Source of the DNA: Arcicella sp040387735
GTDB lineage: Bacteria > Bacteroidota > Bacteroidia > Cytophagales > Spirosomataceae
DNA length: 64,000 bases
Assembly: GCA_040387735.1 (NCBI GenBank)
Contig: JAZKDE010000065.1
Location: forward strand, 5,310-69,309
Reading direction: 5' to 3'
The position numbers were made by a program, and so were the translations under genes. The notes under the pieces were generated by a model. It had not been told where the DNA came from. It ran no database searches and was given only the letters and a program-made list of their open reading frames with translations. Positions within the stretch are counted from its first letter, which is position 1, and every line of letters begins with the position of its first letter. Below, piece after piece: positions 18,697-27,544 of the stretch.

Positions 18697-18732
18697 AAAA
18701 ATCCCCTCAGATTTATTTTTGAGGGGATTTTT
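18697..18732 (+). terminator. Rho-independent terminator after oligopeptidase gene
   Basis: A perfect 13-bp inverted repeat (18697-18709 and 18720-18732) around a 10-base loop, followed by T-rich sequence. It has the same CCCCTCA core as other terminators here. Confidence 0.88.
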
Positions 18733-18826
18733 ATTGTCTGTGTCTTCATAAACGACCATGCTAAATTTAATTTATGAAATTATAAGTGGAGACGCAGACA
18801 ATAACTGGGGGGAAATAAATCCACAA

Positions 18827-18860
18827 AAAAGCCCCTCAGAACCAAATCTAAGGGGCTTTT
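18827..18860 (-). terminator. Rho-independent terminator after GMC oxidoreductase gene
   Basis: A 14-bp inverted repeat with one mismatch (18827-18840 and 18847-18860) around a 6-base loop, A-rich on the left so that leftward transcripts end in a U tract. It lies just beyond the stop of the GMC oxidoreductase gene. Confidence 0.85.
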
Positions 18861-18875
18861 CAATTCCAAAAAATC

Positions 18876-20588
18876 TTACAAATTCTGTTTCTTCATTTCC
18901 TTCACCGCAAAATCTGCGGCACGAGCCGTCAATGCCATGTAAGTTAATGATGGGTTTACGCATGATGCCGAAGTCATACAAGCACCATCGGTCATAAATA
19001 CGTTTTTCACGGCGTGTACTTGGTTGTGAGCATTCAAGACTGACGTTTTAGGGTCACGTCCCATGCGGGCAGTTCCCATTTCGTGAATTGCCATGCCTAA
19101 ATACGAACCATTATCATACGCTCTCACGTTTTTCACCCCTGAAGATTCCAACATTTCCTTGGCATCATTCATCATGTCAATACGCATTTTCTTTTCGTTC
19201 TCTTTCAATTCTGCATCAAAAACTACCAATGGCATTCCCCATTTGTCTTTTTCGGTTTTGTGAAGGAACATTCTGTTTTCGTAGTATGGCAATGTTTCAC
19301 CAAAACCACCAAAACCCATCGTCCAAGCACCTGGTTGCGTTACTTCATTTTTGTAATCTGCCCCAAAACTCAATTCGGCAATGTTGCGTTGCCAGCCCTG
19401 ACGACTACCTCCACCTTGATACCCAAATCCACGGATATAATCACGTTTATCCGTACCAATATTACGGTAACGTGGCACGTAAATCCCGTTGGCACGTCGT
19501 CCTGAGTAATATTTATCCAAATCTCCTTCCCATGTACCAGATGCCCCTGTACGGAAATGATGATCCATCAAATTGTGTCCTAATTGCTCAGAATCATTCC
19601 CCATTCCGTTCGGGAAACGGTGAGAAGTTGAATTCAACATCAAAGCCGTTGAGCCCAATGAACTACCACAAACGAAGATAATTTTAGCAAAATATTCACG
19701 GTCTTGCATGGTTACGGCATCACGCACTCGCACACCCGTAGCTTTCTGTTTTTTCTCGTCGTACATGATTTCAGTTACTACCGAATCAGGTCTGAGTGTC
19801 AACCTTCCCGTTTTTGCAGCATAAGGTAAAGTACAAGATTGTGTACTAAAATACGCTCCAAAAGGACACCCTAATGAACACTTATTGCGGTATTGACAAG
19901 CTCCACGACCAACATCTGTTTGAGCTTTTTGGGCAGCCGAAAGATTGGCAACTCGTCCCATCGTCATATTTCTTCCTGGGAAATTCTTTTCAAGTCTTTG
20001 CTTTACTTCTTTCTCTACGCAGTACATTTCCATTGGTGGCAAAAATTCACCATCAGGTAATTGAGCTAATCCCAATTTTTCGCCCGAAATACCCACAATT
20101 TTCTCTACGTAAGAATACCAAGGAGCAACATCTTTATAACGAATTGGCCAGTCAATAGCTATTCCGTCTTTGGCATTGGCTTCAAAGTCAATATCACTTA
20201 AACGATACGATTGACGACCCCACATGATAGATTTTCCACCTACAATATTCGGACGATACCAGTCAAAACGTTTTTCTTCTTTGTATAATGAATCCGAATC
20301 GTTCATCCAGTATTTTTCCGTCATTTCGTTGTACGGATAATCACGGGCTAATTTTGGATGAGATTCTTTTTGTTCAATCGTCAAGCGACCATTGTATTTC
20401 ATTTCCCAAGGGTCTTTCATGGCGTTTTCATAGCCTGTTACGTGTTCGAGTTGCTTGCCTTTTTCAAGCATCAAAACTCGTAAACCCTTTTCAGTTAATT
20501 CTTTGGCAGCAAAACCACCTGATATACCTGAGCCAATCACGATGGCATCATAAGTCATTGCCTTTACGGCATCTATATTTAAGTTCAT
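18876..20588 (-). CDS. GMC-family FAD oxidoreductase (dehydrogenase large subunit)
   Basis: The 570-residue flavoprotein has the N-terminal FAD motif VIGSGISGGFAAKEL and the C-terminal GMC features AIHEMGTARMG and SCVNPSLTYMALTARAAD. A Cys-rich segment (CQYRNKCSLGCPFGAYF) is common in the gluconate/2-keto-sugar dehydrogenase branch. No Tat signal is present, and the protein probably relies on the small subunit-3-like protein encoded upstream for export. Together they would oxidise a sugar or polyol and pass electrons to a cytochrome not encoded here. The order, small then large subunit on one strand, is usual. Confidence 0.92.
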   Translation of the reverse strand: MNLNIDAVKAMTYDAIVIGSGISGGFAAKELTEKGLRVLMLEKGKQLEHVTGYENAMKDPWEMKYNGRLTIEQKESHPKLARDYPYNEMTEKYWMNDSDSLYKEEKRFDWYRPNIVGGKSIMWGRQSYRLSDIDFEANAKDGIAIDWPIRYKDVAPWYSYVEKIVGISGEKLGLAQLPDGEFLPPMEMYCVEKEVKQRLEKNFPGRNMTMGRVANLSAAQKAQTDVGRGACQYRNKCSLGCPFGAYFSTQSCTLPYAAKTGRLTLRPDSVVTEIMYDEKKQKATGVRVRDAVTMQDREYFAKIIFVCGSSLGSTALMLNSTSHRFPNGMGNDSEQLGHNLMDHHFRTGASGTWEGDLDKYYSGRRANGIYVPRYRNIGTDKRDYIRGFGYQGGGSRQGWQRNIAELSFGADYKNEVTQPGAWTMGFGGFGETLPYYENRMFLHKTEKDKWGMPLVVFDAELKENEKKMRIDMMNDAKEMLESSGVKNVRAYDNGSYLGMAIHEMGTARMGRDPKTSVLNAHNQVHAVKNVFMTDGACMTSASCVNPSLTYMALTARAADFAVKEMKKQNL

Positions 20589-20597
20589 TATTTTCTA

Positions 20598-20702
20598 AGT
20601 TATGAATTATAAGTTATGAATGATGAGTTTTTTCTAAAGTGTATTATAAGTTTCGCCAATAATGAGGCAAATAATAATTCATCACTCATAATTCATCATT
20701 AA
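20598..20702. repeat. Degenerate ATGAAT word repeats, imperfect hairpin
   Basis: The spacer between the two dehydrogenase-subunit genes is built from short variants of TTATGAAT and its complement ATTCATAA, arranged so the two ends can pair imperfectly (around 20598-20630 and 20675-20702). No protein-coding content was seen. Confidence 0.4.
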
Positions 20703-20703
20703 T

Positions 20704-21234
20704 TTATAAAGCCCACGCTTTTTGTCCAGCTTTCAAAGGAATACAACCTTCAAACTTCCCAGGAATTGGTAAATATGCCAAAGCTTTTGTTGCTCCGATT
20801 TCCGAAGTAAAATATCCCGTAACGGTCAATTCTTTCATTCGTTGGAAGAAAGGTTTGTCATTAACCGTTGATAATTTTACCATTTCATTTTTCTGAGCAA
20901 GGTCTAATTCTACGAAACCTTTTCCAAATTTCGCTTGGCTATCAGCATCTAATTTTGCCAAACCTGCATAAAATTTATCTTGGTCTTCCTTTTTGTAACA
21001 ATCACGCATGACACGCACGATAAATTTCTCAACGCCCGCTGCTTTTGCTCCTGGCGTATCCGTCGTTGGAATAATAATATCGGCAACCTCCGCCAAAAAT
21101 GCTTCTTGGTCGGCGGTGATAACCACACTTGCACCCCTATTGGTTATTTGCCCCATTACGCCCGCCATTAGTGGGGCTGCGAGTACACCTCCCATCATCA
21201 GGGCAACTCGTTGTACGGCTTCTCTACGATTCAT
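20704..21234 (-). CDS. Gluconate 2-dehydrogenase subunit 3 family protein
   Basis: The 176-residue protein begins MNRREAVQRVALMMGG, a Tat-like or simple signal, followed by the subunit-3 domain: FLAEVADIIIPTTDTPGAKAAGVEKF and a second half ending YLPIPGKFEGC. In this family the small subunit is exported and carries or stabilises the GMC catalytic subunit, which is the next gene downstream. The spacer of ~115 bases is filled with degenerate repeats, but co-transcription remains likely. Confidence 0.9.
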   Translation of the reverse strand: MNRREAVQRVALMMGGVLAAPLMAGVMGQITNRGASVVITADQEAFLAEVADIIIPTTDTPGAKAAGVEKFIVRVMRDCYKKEDQDKFYAGLAKLDADSQAKFGKGFVELDLAQKNEMVKLSTVNDKPFFQRMKELTVTGYFTSEIGATKALAYLPIPGKFEGCIPLKAGQKAWAL

Positions 21235-21489
21235 ATTTTTTGTTGAATTGATGTTAAATTTCGTTTGTTCAAAAGTAAAAGATAATCGTCAAATATTTCG
21301 TATGTTTTGTAGGTTTTCAAGAAAGAATTTTACTAAATCGTGCTTGTTAAATTACCTTTGTATCACAGAGATACTTTAGAATGCCTATTTTCTACGAGAC
21401 AAAACTAAATATTGTCAGGTTTTAGAACTCTTTGTTCACAAAATTGTATCTTGTAAAAGCTATTATTAAACCCATAACAATAATTTTAG

Positions 21490-23001
21490 ATGAAATTAAA
21501 ACTACTGATTTTCACCTTTTTCTCACTTTCATTCAATATTAATTTTGCTCAACGAAAAGGAACACCTACTCAAGCCGATACGCTCAATAATATCAATGCT
21601 TTTGTCTTGCAAACAATGGCCGAATGGAAAATTCCAGCAACTTCCATTACCATCGTAAAAGACGGAAAACCGTACTTTTCTTCGGCTTATGGACTGAAAA
21701 ATACCCTAAAAAATCTCCCTAATACCGTCAATACGTTATTTCCCATTGCTTCGTGTACTAAATCTTTTACGGCAACTGCTTTGGCAATTTTAGCAGATGA
21801 AGGAAAATTAGATTGGAATAAACCCATCAAAGATTATATGCCTGATTTTCAGTTGTACGATGACGAAGCAACTAAAACAGTAACGGCACGGGATATTCTC
21901 TCGCATCGCACGGGTTTGCCACGCCATGATTTTGTTTGGCTTTTTGCCAATAATGACCGTAAAACGATTTTTGAGAATCTGAAATATCTCAAACCTTCTA
22001 AACCTTTGTACGCTCAATATCAATACAATAACCTTATGTATATGGTAGCGGGTGTATTGGTTGAAAGAATTTCGGGTAAAACTTGGGAAGAATTTGTGAA
22101 GGAAAGAATATTGACTCCTTTGGATATGAAAAGTACCGTTTTGACTTATCCAGAAATGTTTAGAAGTACCGACTATGCGATGTCTTATAAATTGGAAAAT
22201 GAACAATTGGTTGAAGCGGGTTTTGGCAGTAATGTAGATGCCATTGGTTCGGCGGGTTCGGTGAAATCTAATGCGGTGGATATGACAAATTGGCTTTTGA
22301 TGCAATTACAAAATGGAAAACTTAACGGAAAACAAATTGTTTCCGAAAAAAATCTTCATGAAAATCATACGCCAATTCAAGTGGTTTTCCCAACCGAAGC
22401 CAAATATCCAGAATTAGGATTTTCATCTTACGGAATGGGTTGGAATATGAATGTTTACCGAGGAAATCAACGCCGACAACACAATGGATCGATTGAAGGT
22501 TTTCGCTCACAAATAACCGTTTTTCCGAATAATAATTTTGGCGTTTTCATTACAACCAATACCAGTGCGGCTGATTATTATTTTGTGAATATCGTTACAA
22601 ATTACATTTCAGATAATCTATTGGCATTGAATACGATAGGCTGGAACAGTCGCTATCATAAGGAGCAAAATGACGCTAAATTTGAAGAAGAAAAGCAGAA
22701 AAAAGAACATAATGCTAACCGCAAAATGGCGGCGATGATGTCACACCCGATTGATTTTTATACGGGTATTTTCCAACACCCTGCTTATGGTACATTTCAG
22801 GTTTTTAAGACTGACCGAGGACTAAGAGCAGTTTACCACAATCGTCAAATTGATTTGCAGCATTTCCACTATGATTTTTTTGAAGGAACGGATTTATTGG
22901 AAGGCGTAACTTTTAATTTTCAGACAAATTTAAAAGGAGATATTGATAAAATAATTGCGACGTTTCCGAATGCGGGGGAAGTGGAGTTTAAGCGGAAGTA
23001 G
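21490..23001 (+). CDS. Class C beta-lactamase-like serine hydrolase
   Basis: The 503-residue protein has a signal peptide (FFSLSFNINFAQ) and a beta-lactamase/AmpC-like domain. The SxxK motif is Ser88-Cys-Thr-Lys91, the YxN motif is Tyr179-Asn-Asn181, and a third box near QHNGSIEGF replaces the usual KTG. A C-terminal domain of ~110 residues resembles DUF3471. It is probably a periplasmic peptidase or esterase rather than a resistance enzyme. A TACCTTTG box at 21353-21360 is a possible promoter. Confidence 0.9.
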   Translation: MKLKLLIFTFFSLSFNINFAQRKGTPTQADTLNNINAFVLQTMAEWKIPATSITIVKDGKPYFSSAYGLKNTLKNLPNTVNTLFPIASCTKSFTATALAILADEGKLDWNKPIKDYMPDFQLYDDEATKTVTARDILSHRTGLPRHDFVWLFANNDRKTIFENLKYLKPSKPLYAQYQYNNLMYMVAGVLVERISGKTWEEFVKERILTPLDMKSTVLTYPEMFRSTDYAMSYKLENEQLVEAGFGSNVDAIGSAGSVKSNAVDMTNWLLMQLQNGKLNGKQIVSEKNLHENHTPIQVVFPTEAKYPELGFSSYGMGWNMNVYRGNQRRQHNGSIEGFRSQITVFPNNNFGVFITTNTSAADYYFVNIVTNYISDNLLALNTIGWNSRYHKEQNDAKFEEEKQKKEHNANRKMAAMMSHPIDFYTGIFQHPAYGTFQVFKTDRGLRAVYHNRQIDLQHFHYDFFEGTDLLEGVTFNFQTNLKGDIDKIIATFPNAGEVEFKRK

Positions 23002-23008
23002 TTTATTT

Positions 23009-23097
23009 AGATGACAGAGAATAGAGGTTAGATTTTAGAGAGTAGATGAAGAGATTCGTTCATAACTCTATCATCTAAAATCTATTCTCCATCATCT
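23009..23097. terminator. Long imperfect hairpin between convergent genes
   Basis: 17-base arms at 23009-23025 and 23081-23097 pair with two mismatches, and inner 9-base arms (23031-23039 and 23074-23082, GATTTTAGA/TCTAAAATC) also pair. It lies between converging genes and may end transcription from both sides. The arms are made of AGATGA/TAGA words. Confidence 0.45.
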
Positions 23098-23111
23098 ATT
23101 TCTCTAATAAA

Positions 23112-23462
23112 TTACTTCTTCCTCCGAAAAATATGTAAAACATACGTTTTCCCATCTTTTGTCTCCTCATAATTATCTACTAATTCCCACCCATTGCGGT
23201 CAAGAAGGTTGAAAATATCAACTCTACTCTTAAAAAACATTGATTTCTTATTGACATCGGTCATTTCCTGCTCACGCTCAGAAGTTCCCTGTCCGTAATC
23301 TAAAAAAGCCGACAACCGAGTTGCCATCCAAGTTTTTTGAGCTTTAATCGTGAGATAATTGACGTTTTTAAGCGTTGCTAAATTTTGTCCATTCACAAAA
23401 ATTTGCTGAGCTTTAGTCTGGGAACAAAGCATCATTAATAAAATAAAAAGTCCTTTTTTCAT
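23112..23462 (-). CDS. Small secreted protein of unknown function
   Basis: The 116-residue product has a signal peptide (LFILLMMLCSQTKAQ) and a ~98-residue mature part with a mixed alpha/beta pattern: YLTIKAQKTWMATRLSAFLD, then LLDRNGWELVDNYEE and YVLHIFRRKK. The last part resembles a small DUF4177-like fold seen in other Bacteroidota secreted proteins, but I cannot assign a family. Clean signal peptide and codon use similar to neighbours support a real gene. Its start is ~200 bases from the divergent rhamnose operon. Confidence 0.65.
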   Translation of the reverse strand: MKKGLFILLMMLCSQTKAQQIFVNGQNLATLKNVNYLTIKAQKTWMATRLSAFLDYGQGTSEREQEMTDVNKKSMFFKSRVDIFNLLDRNGWELVDNYEETKDGKTYVLHIFRRKK

Positions 23463-23635
23463 GGTTTAATTGTGTTTGAACACAAGGTAAGATTTTATAG
23501 AGAATTACGCAAAACCGCCCGCAAATTTATCTTAATACAAGCAATAGAATTACTATTTTTTCAAATTGAGCAAATCTCCCTAATATCCCACAGTTCAACA
23601 TGATAGTACAGGACGGTTTGCCTACGGGGTAATTT

Positions 23636-23643
23636 TAGTTTTG
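23636..23643 (+). promoter_or_regulatory. Putative promoter of rhamnose operon (TAGTTTTG)
   Basis: TAGTTTTG fits TAnnTTTG, with a TTTG at 23617-23620 upstream at shorter than usual spacing. It overlaps the alternative TTG start at 23641, supporting the ATG at 23668 as the true start, with a leader of ~18 bases. Confidence 0.4.
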
Positions 23644-23667
23644 CATCGTTTTAATACTAAATTTCTT

Positions 23668-25755
23668 ATGAAAACTTATAAACACGTATCATATCTTTGG
23701 GACGAAGCCAAAGCAGCACAAATCACTAATGATGTTGATTTATTCATCTACCGTTCAAATCTCTTGGGGGCAGATTTAAGATTGACCAATTATGGCGGAG
23801 GTAACACTTCTGTTAAAATCACCGATAATGACCCACTCACAGGTAAAGATGTGGAAGTTATGTGGATAAAAGGCTCTGGTGGTGACATCGGAACTTTGAC
23901 AAAATCGGGTTGTGCAGCTTTATATATGGAGCGTTTATTGGCACTCGAAAATGTCTATGATGGCATCGAAACGGAAGATAAAATGGTGGAATTATTCAAT
24001 CATTGCATCTTTGATTTAGCCTCAAAAGCTCCTTCGATTGATACACCTTTACACGGTTTTTTACCTTTCAAACACATTGACCATTTGCATCCTGATGCAG
24101 CCATTTCACTTGCCGCAGCAAAAGACGGAGCGAAAATTACTGAAGAATTATTCAACGGTGAAATTGGTTGGGTAGGCTGGCAACGTCCAGGTTTTGATTT
24201 AGGTTTACAATTGCGTACTTGCCTAAACGAAGCTGCCGCAAAAGGCATCAAATTGAAAGGAATTATGTTAGGTTCGCACGGACTTTTTACTTGGGGTGAT
24301 ACCGCTTATGAAAGCTACGTGAATACGCTGGATGTGATTGAAAAGTGTGCCGAATATTTAGAATCAAATTATAAAAATGTTTTCGGAGGACAAAAAATCG
24401 AGTCGCTTTCTTCGGAAGACAGAAAAGATAAAGCCGCTAAAATTGCGCCAATTTTAAGAGGATATTGTTCATCAGAACGTAAAATGATTGGCCACTTTAC
24501 GGATGATGCTCGTGTTTTGGAATTCATCAATTCTAACGATTTAGACAAACTTGCTCCCCTCGGAACCTCTTGTCCTGACCACTTCTTACGTACAAAAATT
24601 GCTCCTTTGGTTTTAGACCCAGCCAAAGTTGAAGATTCAGCGTACTTAGATAGCGTTTTTGCTGAATACAGAGAAGGCTATAAGGCTTATTATGAGGCTT
24701 GTAAAAAACCGAATTCTCCTGCGATGCGTGACCCAAACCCTGTGGTGATTTTATTCCCAGGCGTTGGTATGTTTACGTTTGCCAAGGATAAGACAATGGC
24801 ACGTTTGGCTTCTGAATATTACATTAACGCCATCAATGTAATGAAAGGAGCTGAAGCCATTTCTGAATACACTGCATTGCCACGTCAAGAGGCTTTTGAT
24901 ATTGAATATTGGTTGTTGGAAGAAGCAAAATTGTCTCGTATGCCTAAACCAAAAGCCCTTTCTGGACGAGTAGCTATGGTTACGGGTTCAGCGGGTGGCA
25001 TTGGAAAAGCAATCGCTAAGAAATTTGCTGAAGAAGGTGCTTGTGTGATTTTGAATGATATTAATGAAGAACGTTTGGCCACTGCCAAAGAAGAATTTGT
25101 TAAGAAATTCGGTAAAGATTCGGTAGCAACCACTTTATTAAATGTAACCAACGGACAAAGTATTACGGATGCCATGTCGGCAGCGGCTTTAGCATTTGGT
25201 GGCGTGGACATTGTGGTAAATAATGCAGGAATTAGTACCTCAAAACCAATCGAAAGTCATACGATTGAGGATTGGGATAAATTGTACGATATTTTAGTAA
25301 AAGGACAATTTTTTGTAACGCAAGCAGCCGTTGAGGTGATGCGTAAACAAGGTTTTGGCGGTGATATTGTGAATATTGTGAGTAAAAATGCTTTGGTTTC
25401 TGGTCCCAATAACGCAGGTTATGGTTCGGCAAAAGCAGCTCAATTGCATCTTTCAAGATTGAATGCGGCCGAATTGGGAGGTGATAAAATCAGAGTAAAC
25501 GTAGTGAATCCAGATGCTGTAATTGCTGACTCAAATATTTGGGCAGGTGGATGGGCTGAAGGTCGTGCGAAGGCTTACGGAATTACGGTTGAAGAATTAC
25601 CAGCGTATTATGCTAAAAGAACATTGTTGAACGAAGCTATTTTACCAGATGATATTGCCAATGCTTGTTTCGCCTTCGTGGGTGGACTTTTGAGCAAATC
25701 AACGGGAAATGTATTGAACGTTGATGGTGGTGTAGCGATGGCTTTTGTAAGATAA
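23668..25755 (+). CDS. rhaD: Bifunctional rhamnulose-1-phosphate aldolase / dehydrogenase
   Basis: The 695-residue fusion has an N-terminal class II aldolase/adducin domain (~1-420; YGGGNTSVKI, IDTPLHGFLPF, MLGSHGLFTWG) and a C-terminal SDR domain (~430-695; VTGSAGGIGKAIAKKF, NNAG, YGSAKAAQ). The aldolase splits L-rhamnulose-1-phosphate into dihydroxyacetone phosphate and L-lactaldehyde, and the dehydrogenase probably oxidises lactaldehyde. I chose the ATG at 23668 over a TTG at 23641 because the family starts near MKTYKHVSYLWDE. It is the first gene of the operon rhaD-rhaM-rhaI-rhaB. Confidence 0.93.
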   Translation: MKTYKHVSYLWDEAKAAQITNDVDLFIYRSNLLGADLRLTNYGGGNTSVKITDNDPLTGKDVEVMWIKGSGGDIGTLTKSGCAALYMERLLALENVYDGIETEDKMVELFNHCIFDLASKAPSIDTPLHGFLPFKHIDHLHPDAAISLAAAKDGAKITEELFNGEIGWVGWQRPGFDLGLQLRTCLNEAAAKGIKLKGIMLGSHGLFTWGDTAYESYVNTLDVIEKCAEYLESNYKNVFGGQKIESLSSEDRKDKAAKIAPILRGYCSSERKMIGHFTDDARVLEFINSNDLDKLAPLGTSCPDHFLRTKIAPLVLDPAKVEDSAYLDSVFAEYREGYKAYYEACKKPNSPAMRDPNPVVILFPGVGMFTFAKDKTMARLASEYYINAINVMKGAEAISEYTALPRQEAFDIEYWLLEEAKLSRMPKPKALSGRVAMVTGSAGGIGKAIAKKFAEEGACVILNDINEERLATAKEEFVKKFGKDSVATTLLNVTNGQSITDAMSAAALAFGGVDIVVNNAGISTSKPIESHTIEDWDKLYDILVKGQFFVTQAAVEVMRKQGFGGDIVNIVSKNALVSGPNNAGYGSAKAAQLHLSRLNAAELGGDKIRVNVVNPDAVIADSNIWAGGWAEGRAKAYGITVEELPAYYAKRTLLNEAILPDDIANACFAFVGGLLSKSTGNVLNVDGGVAMAFVR

Positions 25756-25792
25756 AATATCCAAATATGGAACGCCGATTTTAAAGATTATT

Positions 25793-25837
25793 AACGTCGA
25801 CGAGGTTTAACCCGCAGTGGAACTGCTCGCCGACGTT
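25793..25837. repeat. Intergenic stem-loop (AACGTCG...CGACGTT)
   Basis: Outer arms AACGTCG (25793-25799) and CGACGTT (25831-25837) pair perfectly, then CGAG/CTCG after one mismatch, and an inner GCAGT/ACTGC stem closes on three bases. It lies between rhaD and rhaM. Related sequence starting TTAACGT occurs near 28932 after rhaB, so it may be a small interspersed palindrome or an mRNA processing site. Confidence 0.5.
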
Positions 25838-25890
25838 CGTTAAATCCTCAATTTCTATCTTCCATTATTTTACGCAAAAATAAAAAAATC

Positions 25891-26205
25891 ATGCCCAAAG
25901 TATCCTTTAAAATGCAACTCCACCGAGGTCAGGCAAACGAGTATAAACGTCGGCATGATGAATTGTGGCCAGAACTCGCAGAATTGCTAAAAACCACAGG
26001 TGTTGAAGATTATTCTATCTTTTTAGACGAAGAAACTTATGCTCTATTTGGTGTACTAACCATCGAAAACCCTACTGCTTTGGACGAACTACCCAGGCAT
26101 CCAGTCATGCAACGTTGGTGGGCATACATGGGCGACATCATGGATGCAAATCCTGATAATTCACCCGTGAGTATTCCATTAAAAGAGGTATTTTATTTAG
26201 CTTAA
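25891..26205 (+). CDS. rhaM: L-rhamnose mutarotase
   Basis: The 104-residue protein has the family pattern: FKMQLHRGQANEYKRRHDEL at the start with the catalytic His, DYSIFLDEETYALFGVL in the middle and HPVMQRWWAYMGDIM near the end, closing with PLKEVFYL. It interconverts alpha and beta L-rhamnopyranose in the cytosol, feeding the isomerase encoded next. Length is typical (~104). Confidence 0.95.
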   Translation: MPKVSFKMQLHRGQANEYKRRHDELWPELAELLKTTGVEDYSIFLDEETYALFGVLTIENPTALDELPRHPVMQRWWAYMGDIMDANPDNSPVSIPLKEVFYLA

Positions 26206-26251
26206 ACGTTGGCTGTCAGCTATCAGCTTTCGGCTAAAAACTAACAAAAAA

Positions 26252-27526
26252 ATGCAAATCTCAAAATCATTTATAGAACAATATAACGACGATAATCTAA
26301 AAGCTCACCAACGTAAATTAGATTTCAGCACTTCTGAAATTGCTAATAGTGAGGAGATTATCCAACAATTAGTAGATTTTCAAATTGCCATTCCTTCATG
26401 GGCTTTGGGTACGGGCGGAACACGTTTTGGTCGTTTCCCAGGTGGTGGAGAGCCTCGTTCATTGGAAGAAAAAATTGAAGATGTTGGACTTCTTCATGCT
26501 TTAAACCAATCATCAGGAGCAATTTCTTTGCACATTCCTTGGGATATACCAACCGATGCCAACGCTATAAAAACGCTTGCGGCTCAACACGGTTTGAAGT
26601 TTGATGCCGTAAACTCAAACACATTTCAAGACCAAGCAAATCAAGCGCTAAGTTATAAATTCGGTTCATTACAAAATGTTAATAAAGCCATCCGTAAACA
26701 AGCGGTTGACCACAACATTGAAGTAATCAAGCACGGTATTGAATTAGGCTCAGAATCATTAACGGTTTGGTTATCAGATGGTTCTTGTTTTCCAGGTCAA
26801 TTAAATTTCAGAAAAGCATTCCAAAATACCTTGGAAGGTTTACAAGAAATTTATGCGGCATTACCGTCAAATTGGAAAATGTTTGTTGAATATAAATGTG
26901 CTGAACCTAATTTTTATTCAACAACCGTTGGCGACTGGGGACAATCACTTTTATACGCAAGCAAATTAGGCGAAAAAGCTTATACTTTGGTTGATTTAGG
27001 ACACCATTTACCAAATGCCAATATCGAACAAATCGTTTCTTTGTTGTTGATGGAAGGTAAATTAGGTGGTTTCCACTTCAATGACTCGAAATATGGCGAT
27101 GATGATTTGACGGCAGGTGCATTAAAACCTTACCAATTATTCTTGATTTTCAACGAGTTAGTGGAAGGAATGGATGCAAGAAATATGAATCATGCTAAAG
27201 ATTTAGGCTGGATGATTGACGCATCCCACAACGTAAAAGACCCATTAGAAGACCTTTTACAATCAGTAGAAGCAATCATGATGGCGTATGCACAAGCTCT
27301 TTCGGTTGATAGAAAAGCCTTAGAAATTGCTCAAAATGAAAACGATACTGTTCGTTGCCAAGAGATTTTACAAAACGCTTTCCGTACCGATGTTCGGGCT
27401 TTAGTTTCAGAAGCAAGTCTTCGTGCAGGTGGCGCAATTAATCCAATTCAAGTATTTAGAAATCTGAAGGTTAGAGAAAATTTAATTGGAGAAAGAGGCT
27501 TCAAAACGGTGGCTACGGGATTATAG
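26252..27526 (+). CDS. rhaI: L-rhamnose isomerase (RhaI type)
   Basis: The 424-residue TIM-barrel sugar isomerase resembles the Pseudomonas/Rhizobium-type L-rhamnose isomerase rather than E. coli RhaA. Recognisable parts are GTRFGRFPGGGEPRSLEEK near the N terminus, SLTVWLSDGSCFPGQ, and metal-binding segments around EYKCAEP, DLGHHLPNAN and GGFHFNDSKYGDDD. It converts L-rhamnose to L-rhamnulose using a divalent metal. It lies 46 bases after rhaM and 18 bases before rhaB. The rhaM-rhaI spacer contains repeated CAGCT words (26210-26240). Confidence 0.93.
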   Translation: MQISKSFIEQYNDDNLKAHQRKLDFSTSEIANSEEIIQQLVDFQIAIPSWALGTGGTRFGRFPGGGEPRSLEEKIEDVGLLHALNQSSGAISLHIPWDIPTDANAIKTLAAQHGLKFDAVNSNTFQDQANQALSYKFGSLQNVNKAIRKQAVDHNIEVIKHGIELGSESLTVWLSDGSCFPGQLNFRKAFQNTLEGLQEIYAALPSNWKMFVEYKCAEPNFYSTTVGDWGQSLLYASKLGEKAYTLVDLGHHLPNANIEQIVSLLLMEGKLGGFHFNDSKYGDDDLTAGALKPYQLFLIFNELVEGMDARNMNHAKDLGWMIDASHNVKDPLEDLLQSVEAIMMAYAQALSVDRKALEIAQNENDTVRCQEILQNAFRTDVRALVSEASLRAGGAINPIQVFRNLKVRENLIGERGFKTVATGL

Positions 27527-27544
27527 AATTCTATTAATTACAAA

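Noticed and set aside
19088..19681. 197-codon plus-strand frame opposite the GMC oxidoreductase
   Set aside because: Low-complexity, His/Cys/Phe-rich antisense translation of a well-supported gene.
21808..22305. 165-codon minus-strand frame opposite the serine hydrolase
   Set aside because: His/Arg/Ile-rich shadow with no domain.
23641..23667. TTG start nine codons upstream of the rhaD ATG
   Set aside because: It overlaps the likely -7 promoter box, and the family begins near the ATG at 23668.
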